From contig JADLCD010000046.1 in assembly GCA_020847395.1 (NCBI GenBank), positions 41,491 to 105,490 of the forward strand: a stretch of 64,000 nucleotides of DNA. The letters run 5' to 3'. The position numbers were made by a program, and so were the translations under genes. This stretch comes from Chitinophagaceae bacterium (GTDB lineage: Bacteria > Bacteroidota > Bacteroidia > Chitinophagales > Chitinophagaceae). How positions within the stretch are numbered: the first letter of the stretch is position 1; each line of letters begins with the position of its first letter. The notes beneath the pieces are model-generated. The model was not told where the DNA came from and ran no database searches. It saw nothing but the letters and a program-made list of their open reading frames with translations. This document shows positions 27,169-36,569 of this stretch, piece after piece.

Positions 27169-29553
27169 ATGATAAAAAACTATTTCAAAGTCGCCTGGAG
27201 GAATCTTGTGAAGAATAAAGTGTATTCTTTTATCAATATTATCGGGCTTGCAGCAGGTATGGCTGTTGCCATGATCATTGGGTTATGGATATATGATGAG
27301 GTTACCACCAATAAGCATTTTAAAAATTACGACACTGTTTACCAGGTAATGATGAGCCAGACTTTTGACGGCAAGCGCGGTTCACAAATAGTCCTGCCTT
27401 ATCCTGTGGGCGAAGAGCTGAAAGCGAAATATCCTGATCTGAAAGCAGTGGCAATGCGCGACTGGGGTGGAAAGCATTCGCTGATATATGGCGAAAAAAA
27501 GATCAGCAAGATGGGGTATTTTTTGGGAGAAGAAGGTGTGGATATGTTTTCGCTGCAAATCCTTAGCGGAGATAAAAACCCTTTGCATGAACCCTATTCC
27601 ATTGTACTTACAGAAGAAACAGCTAAAATACTTTTTGGCGCTGAAGATCCTATTGGAAAAATGGTAAAGTTTGATAACGCTACCAACCTTAAAGTTACCG
27701 CTGTTGTTTCAAAGCAGCCTAAAAACAGTGCGCTGAGTTTTGACTACCTCGTCCCCTTTCATGTACAGGAAAAAATGTATGATTACGTCAACCTGTATCA
27801 TAAAACAAACTGGGGAAACAATTCGTGGCAGGCGTTTGTGCAGTTGAACGGTAATGCTACTGAAAAAGCTGTAGATGCAAAAATCAAGGATGTGGTTATT
27901 TCACATTTTACAGATGAGAACACATTAAAGAGCGTCAAACCTGAGGTATTTATTCACCCTATGAGCAAATGGCGTTTGTATAATGATTTTGAAAATGGCA
28001 AAAACGTTGGTGGCTTTATAAAGTATGTGAGGATGTTTGGAATTTTAGGATTTATTGTATTGCTGATCGCCTGTATAAATTTCATGAACCTGAGCACAGC
28101 ACGTTCGGAAAAGCGCGCTAAAGAGGTTGGTGTACGCAAAGCTGTTGGCTCCGGAAGAAAAGACCTGGTGCAACAGTTTTTAAGTGAGTCTATGTTAATA
28201 TCAGGGTTGGCATTTTTATTTGCATTGGGATTGGTTGCCCTTGCATTGCCATTTTTCAATAAGCTTACGGAGAAGGAGATGAGCCTGCATATTGGCAACC
28301 CGTTATTTTGGGGTGTTATGATTGTGTTTACTGTAATAACCGGTTTGCTTGCGGGAAGCTACCCTGCATTTTATTTGTCTTCTTTTAACCCGGTGAGGGT
28401 ATTGAAAGGGAATTTAAAAGCCGGCAAAAGCAGCTCATTGCCAAGGAAAATATTAGTGGTTACACAGTTTGCAAGCTCTGTCATACTAATGATTGGCACT
28501 ATTGTTATTTACAGGCAAATACAGTTCGGAAAAAACCAGCCGATAGGATTTAATAATAAAGGGTTGATCTCTGTTGAATGGTCGGATGATATTTCAAAAA
28601 GCTATGATGCTTTTCGTAATGAGCTATTAAATACGGGGGTAGTGGTTTCTATTTGCAAAAGCAATTCACCACCTTCACAAATTTTCAGCAATAACAATGG
28701 CTGGGAATGGAAGAACAGTCAGCCGGTGGAAAAGACAGTGGTGTTCTCAACAATTGCTACCGATTACGACTACACGAAAACTTTAGGAATTAAATTAATT
28801 GACGGGAGAGATTTTTCAAGGGATTTTGCCGACTCCAATGCAGTATTATTAAACCAGGCTGCAGTAAAACGGATGGGATTGAAAAACCCTGTAGGTGAAA
28901 TGTTGAAATGGAATGGTCAGCCGATGAAAGTGGTTGGTATAATTCCGGATATACAGATGCAGTCGCCTTTCAGTCCTATTTCTCCCCTCACTATAATATT
29001 TAACAAAGGATGGGTGAGTTATGTAAATGTTCGTATGAACCCAGGTATGCCCGCTTCAAAAGTGTTGAGCGCTATTAAGCCCATCTTTGAAAAATACAAC
29101 CCTGCTTTCCCATTTGAATACCAGTTTGCAGACGAAGAATATGCAAAAAAATTCAATTACGAAGAACTGGTGGGTAACCTTGCCGCTATTGTAGCGATCC
29201 TGGCAATATTTATTTCCTGCTTAGGCCTTTTCGGGCTGGCATCATTTACTGCAGAACAGCGCGTAAAAGAGATAGGTGTCAGAAAGGTATTAGGCGCAAG
29301 CATATTTAACCTGTGGACATTGCTGTCAAAAGATTTTGTGATCCTTGTATTGATCTCCTGCGCTATTGCCATACCTGTTGCATATTATAGTATGCATGAA
29401 TGGTTGCAGCATTATGAATATAAAGTAGTGATGGGCGCCGGTGTTTTTGTATTAGCAGTCGCCCCGGCGGTAATAATAACATTTATCACGGTAAGCTTCC
29501 AGGCTATTAAAGCGGCGAGGGCTAACCCGGTAAAGTCGTTGAGAACGGAGTGA
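27169..29553 (+). CDS. ABC permease 4, MacB-like double FtsX
   Basis: 794 residues starting MIKNYFKVAWRNLVKNK. The coupling motifs are EKRAKEVGVRKAVGSGRKD after span 2 and RVKEIGVRKVLGAS after span 6. The central spans and GLLAGSYPAFYLSSFNPV before span 5 are well kept, so it should be a full-length, functional permease. It pairs with permease 3 in sequence. The C-terminus is ANPVKSLRTE, with the stop followed within 3 nt by octamer repeats. Confidence 0.92.
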   Translation: MIKNYFKVAWRNLVKNKVYSFINIIGLAAGMAVAMIIGLWIYDEVTTNKHFKNYDTVYQVMMSQTFDGKRGSQIVLPYPVGEELKAKYPDLKAVAMRDWGGKHSLIYGEKKISKMGYFLGEEGVDMFSLQILSGDKNPLHEPYSIVLTEETAKILFGAEDPIGKMVKFDNATNLKVTAVVSKQPKNSALSFDYLVPFHVQEKMYDYVNLYHKTNWGNNSWQAFVQLNGNATEKAVDAKIKDVVISHFTDENTLKSVKPEVFIHPMSKWRLYNDFENGKNVGGFIKYVRMFGILGFIVLLIACINFMNLSTARSEKRAKEVGVRKAVGSGRKDLVQQFLSESMLISGLAFLFALGLVALALPFFNKLTEKEMSLHIGNPLFWGVMIVFTVITGLLAGSYPAFYLSSFNPVRVLKGNLKAGKSSSLPRKILVVTQFASSVILMIGTIVIYRQIQFGKNQPIGFNNKGLISVEWSDDISKSYDAFRNELLNTGVVVSICKSNSPPSQIFSNNNGWEWKNSQPVEKTVVFSTIATDYDYTKTLGIKLIDGRDFSRDFADSNAVLLNQAAVKRMGLKNPVGEMLKWNGQPMKVVGIIPDIQMQSPFSPISPLTIIFNKGWVSYVNVRMNPGMPASKVLSAIKPIFEKYNPAFPFEYQFADEEYAKKFNYEELVGNLAAIVAILAIFISCLGLFGLASFTAEQRVKEIGVRKVLGASIFNLWTLLSKDFVILVLISCAIAIPVAYYSMHEWLQHYEYKVVMGAGVFVLAVAPAVIITFITVSFQAIKAARANPVKSLRTE

Positions 29554-29555
29554 GT

Positions 29556-29687
29556 AATTTGAAAATGTGGAAATTTGAAAATTTGAAAATTTGAAAATGT
29601 GGAAGTGTGAAAATGTGGAAATGTGAGAATATGCAAATGTAAATAATAGCTGAAGGCTGATAGCCGATAGCTCAAAACTCATAAGCT
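29556..29687. repeat. Octamer array followed by heptamer array
   Basis: Octamers (ATTTGAAA, ATGTGGAA, GTGTGAAA, ATGTGAGA) fill 29556 to about 29642. Heptamers GCTGAAG, GCTGATA, GCCGATA, GCTCAAA, ACTCATA follow from 29649 and end at the ATG of permease 5. This is the same order as behind permeases 1 and 8. Confidence 0.8.
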
Positions 29688-32147
29688 ATGCTCAAAAATT
29701 ATTTTAAAACTGCCATCAGGAGTTTAACCCGCAACAGGAGTTATACTGTTATCAATATCGCCGGGTTGGCTGTTGGTATTGCCGTTTGTATGATGATCTT
29801 CCTGATTATACAGTATCAAACAAGCTTCGATACTTTTCACGGAAAGAAAAATCGTATATATCGTGTGTTAACGGAATCTCATCATGCGGGCGATGCAAAT
29901 ATTTCTTATGCAAAAAATGTTCCCTTTCCAATGCCCGAAGGGTTAAAATTGGCTTTTCCTCAACTTGAGCAGGTAGCTCCTGTATATGCAAGCCACAATG
30001 ATGAATTGCAGGTAGTTGATGAAAACGGAACGCCTGTAAAAAATTTTAAAGAGCAGAGCGGTGTATTTTATACATCGCCTTCATTTTTTAAAATATTTGA
30101 TTTTCCATTGCTTTCGGGTACATATGAATCATTGAAAGCGCCCAATAATGTATTGCTCACCAAAGAAATTGCGGAAACTTACTTCGGCAACTGGAAAAAT
30201 GCTATGGGTAAAACCATTAAAATTACAGGATATTACAGCATGGGCGCAGGCTTGTTTCAGTTTCCCGCAACAGCCCTGAAAGTTTCAGGCATTCTTGCAA
30301 CCATACCACCCAATACAGACTTTTCGTTGAAATTAGTAATAGCCTGGGGAACAGATTTTACAGGTGATGCGCAATACGGATTTCAACAACCCGGATGGAG
30401 TAGCACTGCGTCAGACTTTGGGTGCTATATCATGTTGCCGCCAAATATAGCTGCCGGTAATTTTAATCAGCAGTTAAGGGCATATGCACAAAAGATACAA
30501 CCTGCCGGTAATAAGGATAGCTATATTATACAACCCATAACCGCTGTGCATTATGATACAGCGGCAGGCAACTACAGCAACAAAACAATCAGTCACGAAC
30601 TGGTTAATGTATTGTGGCTGATTGCAGCGTTTATTTTGTTGATTGCGTGTGTAAATTTCATCAATCTTGCTACCGCGCAGGCCGTTAACCGTTCAAAAGA
30701 AATTGGCGTAAGAAAAGTTTTAGGTAGTAACAAATTGCAGTTAAGAATTCAGTTTATTGTTGAAACGTTTTTTATAGTTACCGTTGCGGTAATATTGGCA
30801 GCAGGTATTACATTGCTTGCATTGCCTTATGTAAACCGGTTGTTGGAACTTTCGCTTTCTCTCAACATATTACAGAATATTGCAGTTGCCTTATTTCTAT
30901 TAGCTGTGACCATTATTGTAACTGCACTTGCCGGTTTTTATCCCTCTATTGTTTTATCAGGTTTTAACCCGGTTACTGCTTTAAAAAGTAAACTAACTTT
31001 AAATACAGTAAAGGGAATTTCATTACGAAGAGCATTGGTTGTGTTTCAATTTATTATAGCGCAGGCACTCATTATCGCAACACTTGCGATTGTAAGGCAA
31101 ATGGATTATTTCATGAATCTTCCCTTGGGCTTCGATAAAGAAGCTATTGTAAATGTTCCTTTTCGCCCGGATAGTACCGGCGGCAAGCTAACGGAATATT
31201 TAAAGCAGCAGTTACTGGCCAAGGGCGCGCAGGCAGTAAGCTTCAGTTCGAATAGTCCGATAGAAGATGATAATAATGTGTTTACCACATTCAAATTTAA
31301 CCATGCATTAAAGGATGCAGGTTTTCAGGCTATTGCCAAATTTGCCGACAACGACTATATACCAACTTATCAATTACAATTGGTAGCAGGAAGAAATTTA
31401 AAACCTTCTGGCCCAACAACAGAATTTTTGGTGAACGAAACTTTCGTAAAAAACTTAGGGCTTAAAAAGCCCGCAGATATACTAAATAAAGAAATAAGCA
31501 TAATGGGCGGTTTAATACAATGCCCTGTTGTTGGTGTGGTGAAAGATTTTAACAACAGGTCTTTACGCCAAAACGTTGCGCCATTACTTATTGCAACAAA
31601 TGCTACTATGTATCGCCAGGCTTCCATAAAGCTTTCAACTGTAAACATGGCAACCACTATGCAGTCTATTAAAAAAATATGGGAGCAGGCATTTCCTGGT
31701 TATGTATATGAATATAGGTTTTTAGATGACAAGGTTGATAGTTTTTATAAACAGGAAAATCAGCTATCACAGCTGTATAAAATTTTTTCGGCTATCGCTA
31801 TCCTCCTTAGTTGTCTTGGTTTGTATGGTTTGGCTTCATTCATGGCGGCACGGAAAATAAAGGAAGTGGGTATTCGTAAAGTGCTTGGAGCTACCACCGG
31901 CAATATTGTGTATTTATTTTCAAAAGAATTTATTGTACTCGTTGCTATTGCTTTTACTATTGCCATGCCAACGGCGTGGTATTATATGCAGCAATGGTTG
32001 CAGGATTATGCTTATCGTATCAACATCAGTTGGTGGTTGTTTGTTACGAGCGGATTAATATCCATCATTATAGTATTGACAACGATAAGTTTTCAGGCAA
32101 TAAAAGCAGCGATGGCAAACCCGGTGAAGTCTCTTCATACGGAGTAA
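29688..32147 (+). CDS. ABC permease 5, MacB-like double FtsX
   Basis: 819 residues starting MLKNYFKTAIRSLTRN. The first coupling motif is VNRSKEIGVRKVLGSNKLQ and the second is KIKEVGIRKVLGATTGN. The first extracytoplasmic domain is longer than in its neighbours by an insertion around residues 170-200 (GYYSMGAGLFQFPA). The C-terminus reads ANPVKSLHTE, with His in place of the usual Arg. Nothing suggests inactivation. The gap after it holds no octamer or GCCTCTCC element; it carries a promoter architecture instead. Confidence 0.92.
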   Translation: MLKNYFKTAIRSLTRNRSYTVINIAGLAVGIAVCMMIFLIIQYQTSFDTFHGKKNRIYRVLTESHHAGDANISYAKNVPFPMPEGLKLAFPQLEQVAPVYASHNDELQVVDENGTPVKNFKEQSGVFYTSPSFFKIFDFPLLSGTYESLKAPNNVLLTKEIAETYFGNWKNAMGKTIKITGYYSMGAGLFQFPATALKVSGILATIPPNTDFSLKLVIAWGTDFTGDAQYGFQQPGWSSTASDFGCYIMLPPNIAAGNFNQQLRAYAQKIQPAGNKDSYIIQPITAVHYDTAAGNYSNKTISHELVNVLWLIAAFILLIACVNFINLATAQAVNRSKEIGVRKVLGSNKLQLRIQFIVETFFIVTVAVILAAGITLLALPYVNRLLELSLSLNILQNIAVALFLLAVTIIVTALAGFYPSIVLSGFNPVTALKSKLTLNTVKGISLRRALVVFQFIIAQALIIATLAIVRQMDYFMNLPLGFDKEAIVNVPFRPDSTGGKLTEYLKQQLLAKGAQAVSFSSNSPIEDDNNVFTTFKFNHALKDAGFQAIAKFADNDYIPTYQLQLVAGRNLKPSGPTTEFLVNETFVKNLGLKKPADILNKEISIMGGLIQCPVVGVVKDFNNRSLRQNVAPLLIATNATMYRQASIKLSTVNMATTMQSIKKIWEQAFPGYVYEYRFLDDKVDSFYKQENQLSQLYKIFSAIAILLSCLGLYGLASFMAARKIKEVGIRKVLGATTGNIVYLFSKEFIVLVAIAFTIAMPTAWYYMQQWLQDYAYRINISWWLFVTSGLISIIIVLTTISFQAIKAAMANPVKSLHTE

Positions 32148-32211
32148 AAGAATTCCAATGAATACCGGGATGAATCGCTTGAGAATGATCTTAATCATCA
32201 TAAACTTTTCA

Positions 32212-32317
32212 TGTTCGCCTTCGTACGTTCATATGTTCGTTTTCGGACAATATTTAAACCAGGATTTTTAATCCGGGTTGATTATCAGTGGGTTGAACTA
32301 ATGGCATACAACTTGAA
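32212..32317 (+). promoter_or_regulatory. Putative sigma-54 promoter with paired upstream palindromes (permease 6)
   Basis: Two palindromes start exactly 22 bp apart: TGTTCG-CCTT-CGTACG (32212-32227) and TGTTCG-TTTT-CGGACA (32234-32249). After 52 bp comes TGGCAT (32302-32307), 5 bp, then TTGAA (32313-32317), a -24/-12 pair with the C of the -12 GC missing. The ATG of permease 6 is 15 bp further. A small AACC/GGTT-framed hairpin near 32257-32279 may end the upstream transcript. Confidence 0.6.
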
Positions 32318-32332
32318 CATTAAATATTTTCT

Positions 32333-34720
32333 ATGATAAAGAACCTCCTTCTCGTTGCATTCCGGAATTTTAAAAGAGACAAATGGTATAGCCTGTTAAA
32401 TATTCTCGGACTGACCATAGGCATCACCTTTGGATTATTCCTGATTTTTTATATTAAAGATGAATTGAGTTTCGACAGATATCATGATAAAGCTGATCGG
32501 ATATTCCGTATCAATTCTATTATTAAAGAAGCTGACAGGGATACCATGCGCTGGGCGATAGCGCCTTTTCCCGCGGGGCCGGCTTTGGCAAAAGATTACC
32601 CTGAAGTGGAAGAAGCGGTACGGTTTGTGAACAGCGGGAGAACAATGTTTAAGAACGGTGGCTTGCGTTTGTATGAAGACAAAGTTTTTTTTGCTGATAG
32701 TAATGTGTTCCGCATATTTACCTGCAGGTTTATTGAAGGCAATCCACAAACTGCGTTGAAAGAGCCTAATTCAGTAGTGCTTACGGAATCATCGGCCATT
32801 AAATTTTTCGGAAATAATAAAAAGTATGAAGGCAAAACACTGGAGAATGTAAATGGCAATATATATAAGGTTACCGGTGTAATAAAAGATGTGCCCAAAA
32901 ACTCCCACTTCATTTTCAATATACTGGCTTCAAGAAGTACGCTGCCTGCCAATTTCGGCGATAATTGGGGAAGCTTTGATTTTTATACCTATGTATTACT
33001 TAAACCCGGAACAACTGCGGCGGCTTTCAATAATAAGATGAAGCCGATGTATGATAAATACATGGCATCTATTTTCGCACAGTATAATATTAAAATACGG
33101 TTTGAAGCGCAACCCATTACCTCTATTCATCTCCATTCAACAACCGCCAATGAACCCGAGGAAACAGGTAGCATGTCCTATATCTATATCTTTTCAGCAG
33201 TGGCGTTTTTTATGCTGCTGATTGCCTGTATTAACTACATGAATTTAACTACTGCGAGGTCTGCAAGAAGGGCAAAGGAAATAGGAATAAGAAAGGTGAC
33301 AGGCTCAAACAAAACACAATTGGTATTGCAGTTTTTGATTGAATCAATACTCACGGCTTTTGTTGCTTTGTTGTTAAGCATGGGGCTGATTGCACTGTTG
33401 CTGCCCGTGTTTAATAATCTTTCCGGCAAATTTATTTCTTTCGGCACATTATTCAAGCCGGATACTATACTTATCCTGCTGGCAGTGGTGATTTTTGTAG
33501 GCATGGTAGGAGGTAGCTATCCTGCATTTTATTTATCAAAGTTCAATCCGGTAAGCGTTTTAAAAGGCAGCTTGTCAAAGGGGTCGAGCAATGTTAATTT
33601 GAGGCGGGCTCTGGTAGTGATTCAATTTTCCATATCCATGATCATGCTTATCTGCACATGGGTGGTATACGGGCAGCTGAAGTATTTACGAAATAAAGAT
33701 CTCGGCTTTGATAAAGCACGGGTATTAACTGCATCTGCCGTTACAGACAGGAATATACAAAGCGCTATTCTCTCTTTCAAAAACGAAATGCGCAAAAATT
33801 CAAATGTGCTTTCTGTCAGTTCTGCCAGCTCTGTGCCGGGGCAGGGAAATAGTTTTAATTTATTTTCTATCCAAACAAAAGACGGATATGTGGATAAAGG
33901 GGTAGATGTATATGCTATTGATGAGGACTATGTAAAAACGCTTGGAATTAAGCTCGCAAAGGGCAGGAACTTTTCAGGCCTTTCAGATACGCTGCATGGT
34001 ATGCTGGTAAATGAGAAAATGGTACAGGAATTTGGCTGGGGGGATAACCCTCTTGGTAAGCGAGTGAAATTCCCGGGAGATACCTCAGGTAATTATCTTG
34101 AAGTGGTAGGCGTAGTAAAAGATTTCAACCAAAAGTCTTTATATAATGCCATAACTCCATTGATCTTATTATACCGGCCTAATACCAATCTTATTCAGCT
34201 GAAATTAAATGCGGGTAACATTCCGTCTGCTATTGCAGGCATAGAAGAAACCTGGAAGAAAACATTCCCTGATATACCTTTCCAGTATACATTCCTCGAC
34301 CAGGATTTTGATTCGCAGTATGCAGCAGATCAAAAGCGTGGAAAAATATTTACAACATTTTCTGTGCTGACTATATTAATTACCTGTCTCGGTTTGTTAG
34401 GATTGATTGCATTCACCACGGAACAGCGGCAAAAAGAGATCAGCATACGGAAGGTGATGGGCGCCGGAATTGGCCAAATTGTTCCGTTGATCACAAAGAA
34501 TTTTGTTGTGCTTGTTGGATTATCCTGTATTGTTGCCTTCCCGGTTGCAGGATATTTTATGTCGAAGTGGCTGAATATATTTCCTTATAATACCGGCTTA
34601 AGTATAATGCCTTTTATTCTGTCGGCGCTTGTGGTTTTATTGATCACAATGCTTACGGTAATATTTCACACAGTGAGGGCAGCGGTTGCTAATCCGGTGA
34701 AGTCGCTGAGAGCAGAATGA
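32333..34720 (+). CDS. ABC permease 6, MacB-like double FtsX, own promoter
   Basis: 795 residues starting MIKNLLLVAFRNFKRDKWY, which deviates from the MFKNYFK start of its neighbours. The coupling motifs are RRAKEIGIRKVTGSNKTQ and RQKEISIRKVMGAGIGQ. The tail is also different, TVIFHTVRAAVANPVKSLRAE instead of SFQAIKAA. Together with the private promoter this suggests it entered the cluster separately and is not a local copy. All eight spans and both outer domains are intact. An octamer-like array follows 20 nt behind its stop. Confidence 0.92.
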   Translation: MIKNLLLVAFRNFKRDKWYSLLNILGLTIGITFGLFLIFYIKDELSFDRYHDKADRIFRINSIIKEADRDTMRWAIAPFPAGPALAKDYPEVEEAVRFVNSGRTMFKNGGLRLYEDKVFFADSNVFRIFTCRFIEGNPQTALKEPNSVVLTESSAIKFFGNNKKYEGKTLENVNGNIYKVTGVIKDVPKNSHFIFNILASRSTLPANFGDNWGSFDFYTYVLLKPGTTAAAFNNKMKPMYDKYMASIFAQYNIKIRFEAQPITSIHLHSTTANEPEETGSMSYIYIFSAVAFFMLLIACINYMNLTTARSARRAKEIGIRKVTGSNKTQLVLQFLIESILTAFVALLLSMGLIALLLPVFNNLSGKFISFGTLFKPDTILILLAVVIFVGMVGGSYPAFYLSKFNPVSVLKGSLSKGSSNVNLRRALVVIQFSISMIMLICTWVVYGQLKYLRNKDLGFDKARVLTASAVTDRNIQSAILSFKNEMRKNSNVLSVSSASSVPGQGNSFNLFSIQTKDGYVDKGVDVYAIDEDYVKTLGIKLAKGRNFSGLSDTLHGMLVNEKMVQEFGWGDNPLGKRVKFPGDTSGNYLEVVGVVKDFNQKSLYNAITPLILLYRPNTNLIQLKLNAGNIPSAIAGIEETWKKTFPDIPFQYTFLDQDFDSQYAADQKRGKIFTTFSVLTILITCLGLLGLIAFTTEQRQKEISIRKVMGAGIGQIVPLITKNFVVLVGLSCIVAFPVAGYFMSKWLNIFPYNTGLSIMPFILSALVVLLITMLTVIFHTVRAAVANPVKSLRAE

Positions 34721-34740
34721 TTGAGAAGTAAGCATAAAAG

Positions 34741-34875
34741 GAATATGGGAATATGGGAATGTGGGAAATGTGAGAATGTGGGAAATGTGAGAATGTGAGA
34801 ATGTGGGAAATGTGAGAATGTGAGAATGTGGAAATGTGAGAATGTGAGATGTGAGAATGTGGAAATGTGAGAATG
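34741..34875. repeat. Octamer-like array, AATGTGRG type
   Basis: About 135 bp of 8-9 bp units (AATATGGG, AATGTGGG, AAATGTGAG, AATGTGAG) between permease 6 and the oxidoreductase gene. It is related to, but distinct from, the ATTTGAAA arrays. Minus-strand frames through it (TFSHSHIS-like) are artefacts of the repeat. Confidence 0.85.
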
Positions 34876-34944
34876 ATGTGGTATCCCAACAATTTCAAAT
34901 TTCAAATCTCAAATCTCAAACTGTCACTATTAAATAAAAAGCTG

Positions 34945-36228
34945 ATGATATCTCAAAGCCGCAGAAATTTTATCAGAAGCAGCAGTATGGCTGCATTAGG
35001 TTTAGCTGTAATTCCTTCTTCATTAAAAGCTTTTGCCCCGAGTGATAAATTGCGAATTGCTCATATTGGATTAGGCGGCATGGGCAACCAGCATATGAAA
35101 TGGTTTGCCGGCATTCCCGAAGTGGATATTGTGGCGCTTTGCGATGTAGATGAAAATCATTTAAAAGAAACAAAAAACAAATTGAAAGAGCTTCGTCCGG
35201 GTGGCCCGCGGATTAAAATCTACGAAGATTTCAGGCGGATACTCGATCGTAAAGATATAGACGCCATTACCTGTGCAACGCCTGATCATTGGCATGCAAC
35301 CATTGCTACACTCGCCTTCCAGGCTGGCAAAGATGTATATGGAGAGAAGCCCCTTTCGTACGATGCAGGCGAAGGAAAGATTATGCTGGAGAACATGAAT
35401 AAGTATAATCGTATTTTCCAGATGGGAAACCAGATACATGCAGGTGATAATTATCATCGCGTGGTTGAATTGATAAAGTCGGGAAAGATTGGTAAAGTGC
35501 ATACCGTTCGTTTATGGAAAACCGGCGCGCCGCCAGAATTGAAAGAAACTGAAGTAGCGCCTGTTCCATCTGCACTCAACTGGGATATGTGGCTTGGTCC
35601 TGCGCCTTATACAGAGTATATTCCTGCTAAATGTCATTTCACGTATCGCTATTTTCTTGATTATTCCGGCGGCGTGTTCGCTGATTTCTGGTGCCATATA
35701 GCAGATATTGTATTCTGGAGTTTACAGCCAAAAGGATTAAAAAACATCAATGCAAGAGGGGAGAAGGCAGATGGTATTGCCGATGTGCCGAAGTGGCTGG
35801 ATATAGATTATGAATTTGATGACCTGAAAATATTATGGACAAGCAAACCGCCCGATGTGCCGGGCGCTGCCGACAAGGGTATCGGCGCATATTTTGAAGG
35901 CGATAAAGGAACGCTCATGTGTGATTATGGTTCGCGTACGATTGTACTCGATGGTGAAACCTTAACCGATATTGATTATGTTCCTAAATCTATTAAACGT
36001 TCTCCGGGACATCAGCAAAATTTTGTAGATGCGGTAAAAACAAGAACACAACCTGAATCAAATCTTGCGTATGCCAGGGAAATGACTATACCAATGCATC
36101 TCGGACTGATTTCATATCGTTTAAAACGCCCGCTGCAATGGGATGCCGCTACCGAACAATTTATTAACGATGCCGAAGCAAATGCTTTGCTGCACAGAGA
36201 GGCGAGAGTGAAATGGAAATTAATTTGA
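34945..36228 (+). CDS. Tat-exported Gfo/Idh/MocA-family oxidoreductase
   Basis: 427 residues from the ATG at 34945, which places the twin-arginine motif SRRNFI at residues 5-10 and the hydrophobic MAALGLAVIPSSLKAFA behind it; the protein is probably exported folded with its cofactor. The NAD(P)-binding fold shows AHIGLGGMGNQHM and IVALCDVDE. The family's YGEKPLS motif, with the catalytic lysine, and TPDHWHATIATLAFQAGKD are present. Members oxidise or rearrange sugars and related polyols. It has no evident link to ABC efflux and probably was inserted between permeases 6 and 7. Repeat element D follows 3 nt behind the stop. Confidence 0.9.
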   Translation: MISQSRRNFIRSSSMAALGLAVIPSSLKAFAPSDKLRIAHIGLGGMGNQHMKWFAGIPEVDIVALCDVDENHLKETKNKLKELRPGGPRIKIYEDFRRILDRKDIDAITCATPDHWHATIATLAFQAGKDVYGEKPLSYDAGEGKIMLENMNKYNRIFQMGNQIHAGDNYHRVVELIKSGKIGKVHTVRLWKTGAPPELKETEVAPVPSALNWDMWLGPAPYTEYIPAKCHFTYRYFLDYSGGVFADFWCHIADIVFWSLQPKGLKNINARGEKADGIADVPKWLDIDYEFDDLKILWTSKPPDVPGAADKGIGAYFEGDKGTLMCDYGSRTIVLDGETLTDIDYVPKSIKRSPGHQQNFVDAVKTRTQPESNLAYAREMTIPMHLGLISYRLKRPLQWDAATEQFINDAEANALLHREARVKWKLI

Positions 36229-36231
36229 AAC

Positions 36232-36422
36232 AGCCCATCCCGGCCTTCCCAAAGGGAAGGAGATCTAAACACAGCCCTTGCTTTTCAACGGTGCTGATAA
36301 ATGGGAAAAGGCTTGAATATTGCAGAGTAGTATTGCTATAGTTGAAGTGGAAGATATATTGCTTAATAGAGATATGCAGCACCGCTCCCTTTCCTTTGGA
36401 GAGGGAGAAGGAGGGAGAGGCT
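36232..36422. repeat. GCCTCTCC-ended repeat element, copy D
   Basis: 191 bp, with a left end AGCCCATCCCGGCCTTCCC followed by a CCTTCCC-AAA-GGGAAGG hairpin and a right end CTCCCTTTCC...GGAGAGGGAGAAGG and GGAGAGGCT. The centre is closer to copy A (CTTTTC, GCTGATA) than to B or C. It begins 3 nt after the oxidoreductase stop and ends 5 nt before the operator pair of permease 7. Confidence 0.75.
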
Positions 36423-36427
36423 TTCAC

Positions 36428-36531
36428 TGTCCGCTTTCGTACACCTTCCGTTCAGTTTCGTACACCCTGTTACAAGATAAGCTTATAAAATTTTGATTTT
36501 CATTTAGTTAAATGCTGGCACATCGGTTGTT
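36428..36531 (+). promoter_or_regulatory. Putative sigma-54 promoter with paired upstream palindromes (permease 7)
   Basis: TGTCCG-CTTT-CGTACA (36428-36443) is followed 21 bp on by a second site with a perfect right half, CGTTCA-GTTT-CGTACA (36449-36464). After 51 bp comes TGGCAC (36516-36521), 5 bp, then TTGTT (36527-36531). Both right halves continue into ACC, giving a repeated TTTCGTACACC. The ATG used is at 36570. Confidence 0.6.
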
Positions 36532-36569
36532 TCCGAATGTACAATATTGTACACCCCGGAAATACAATC

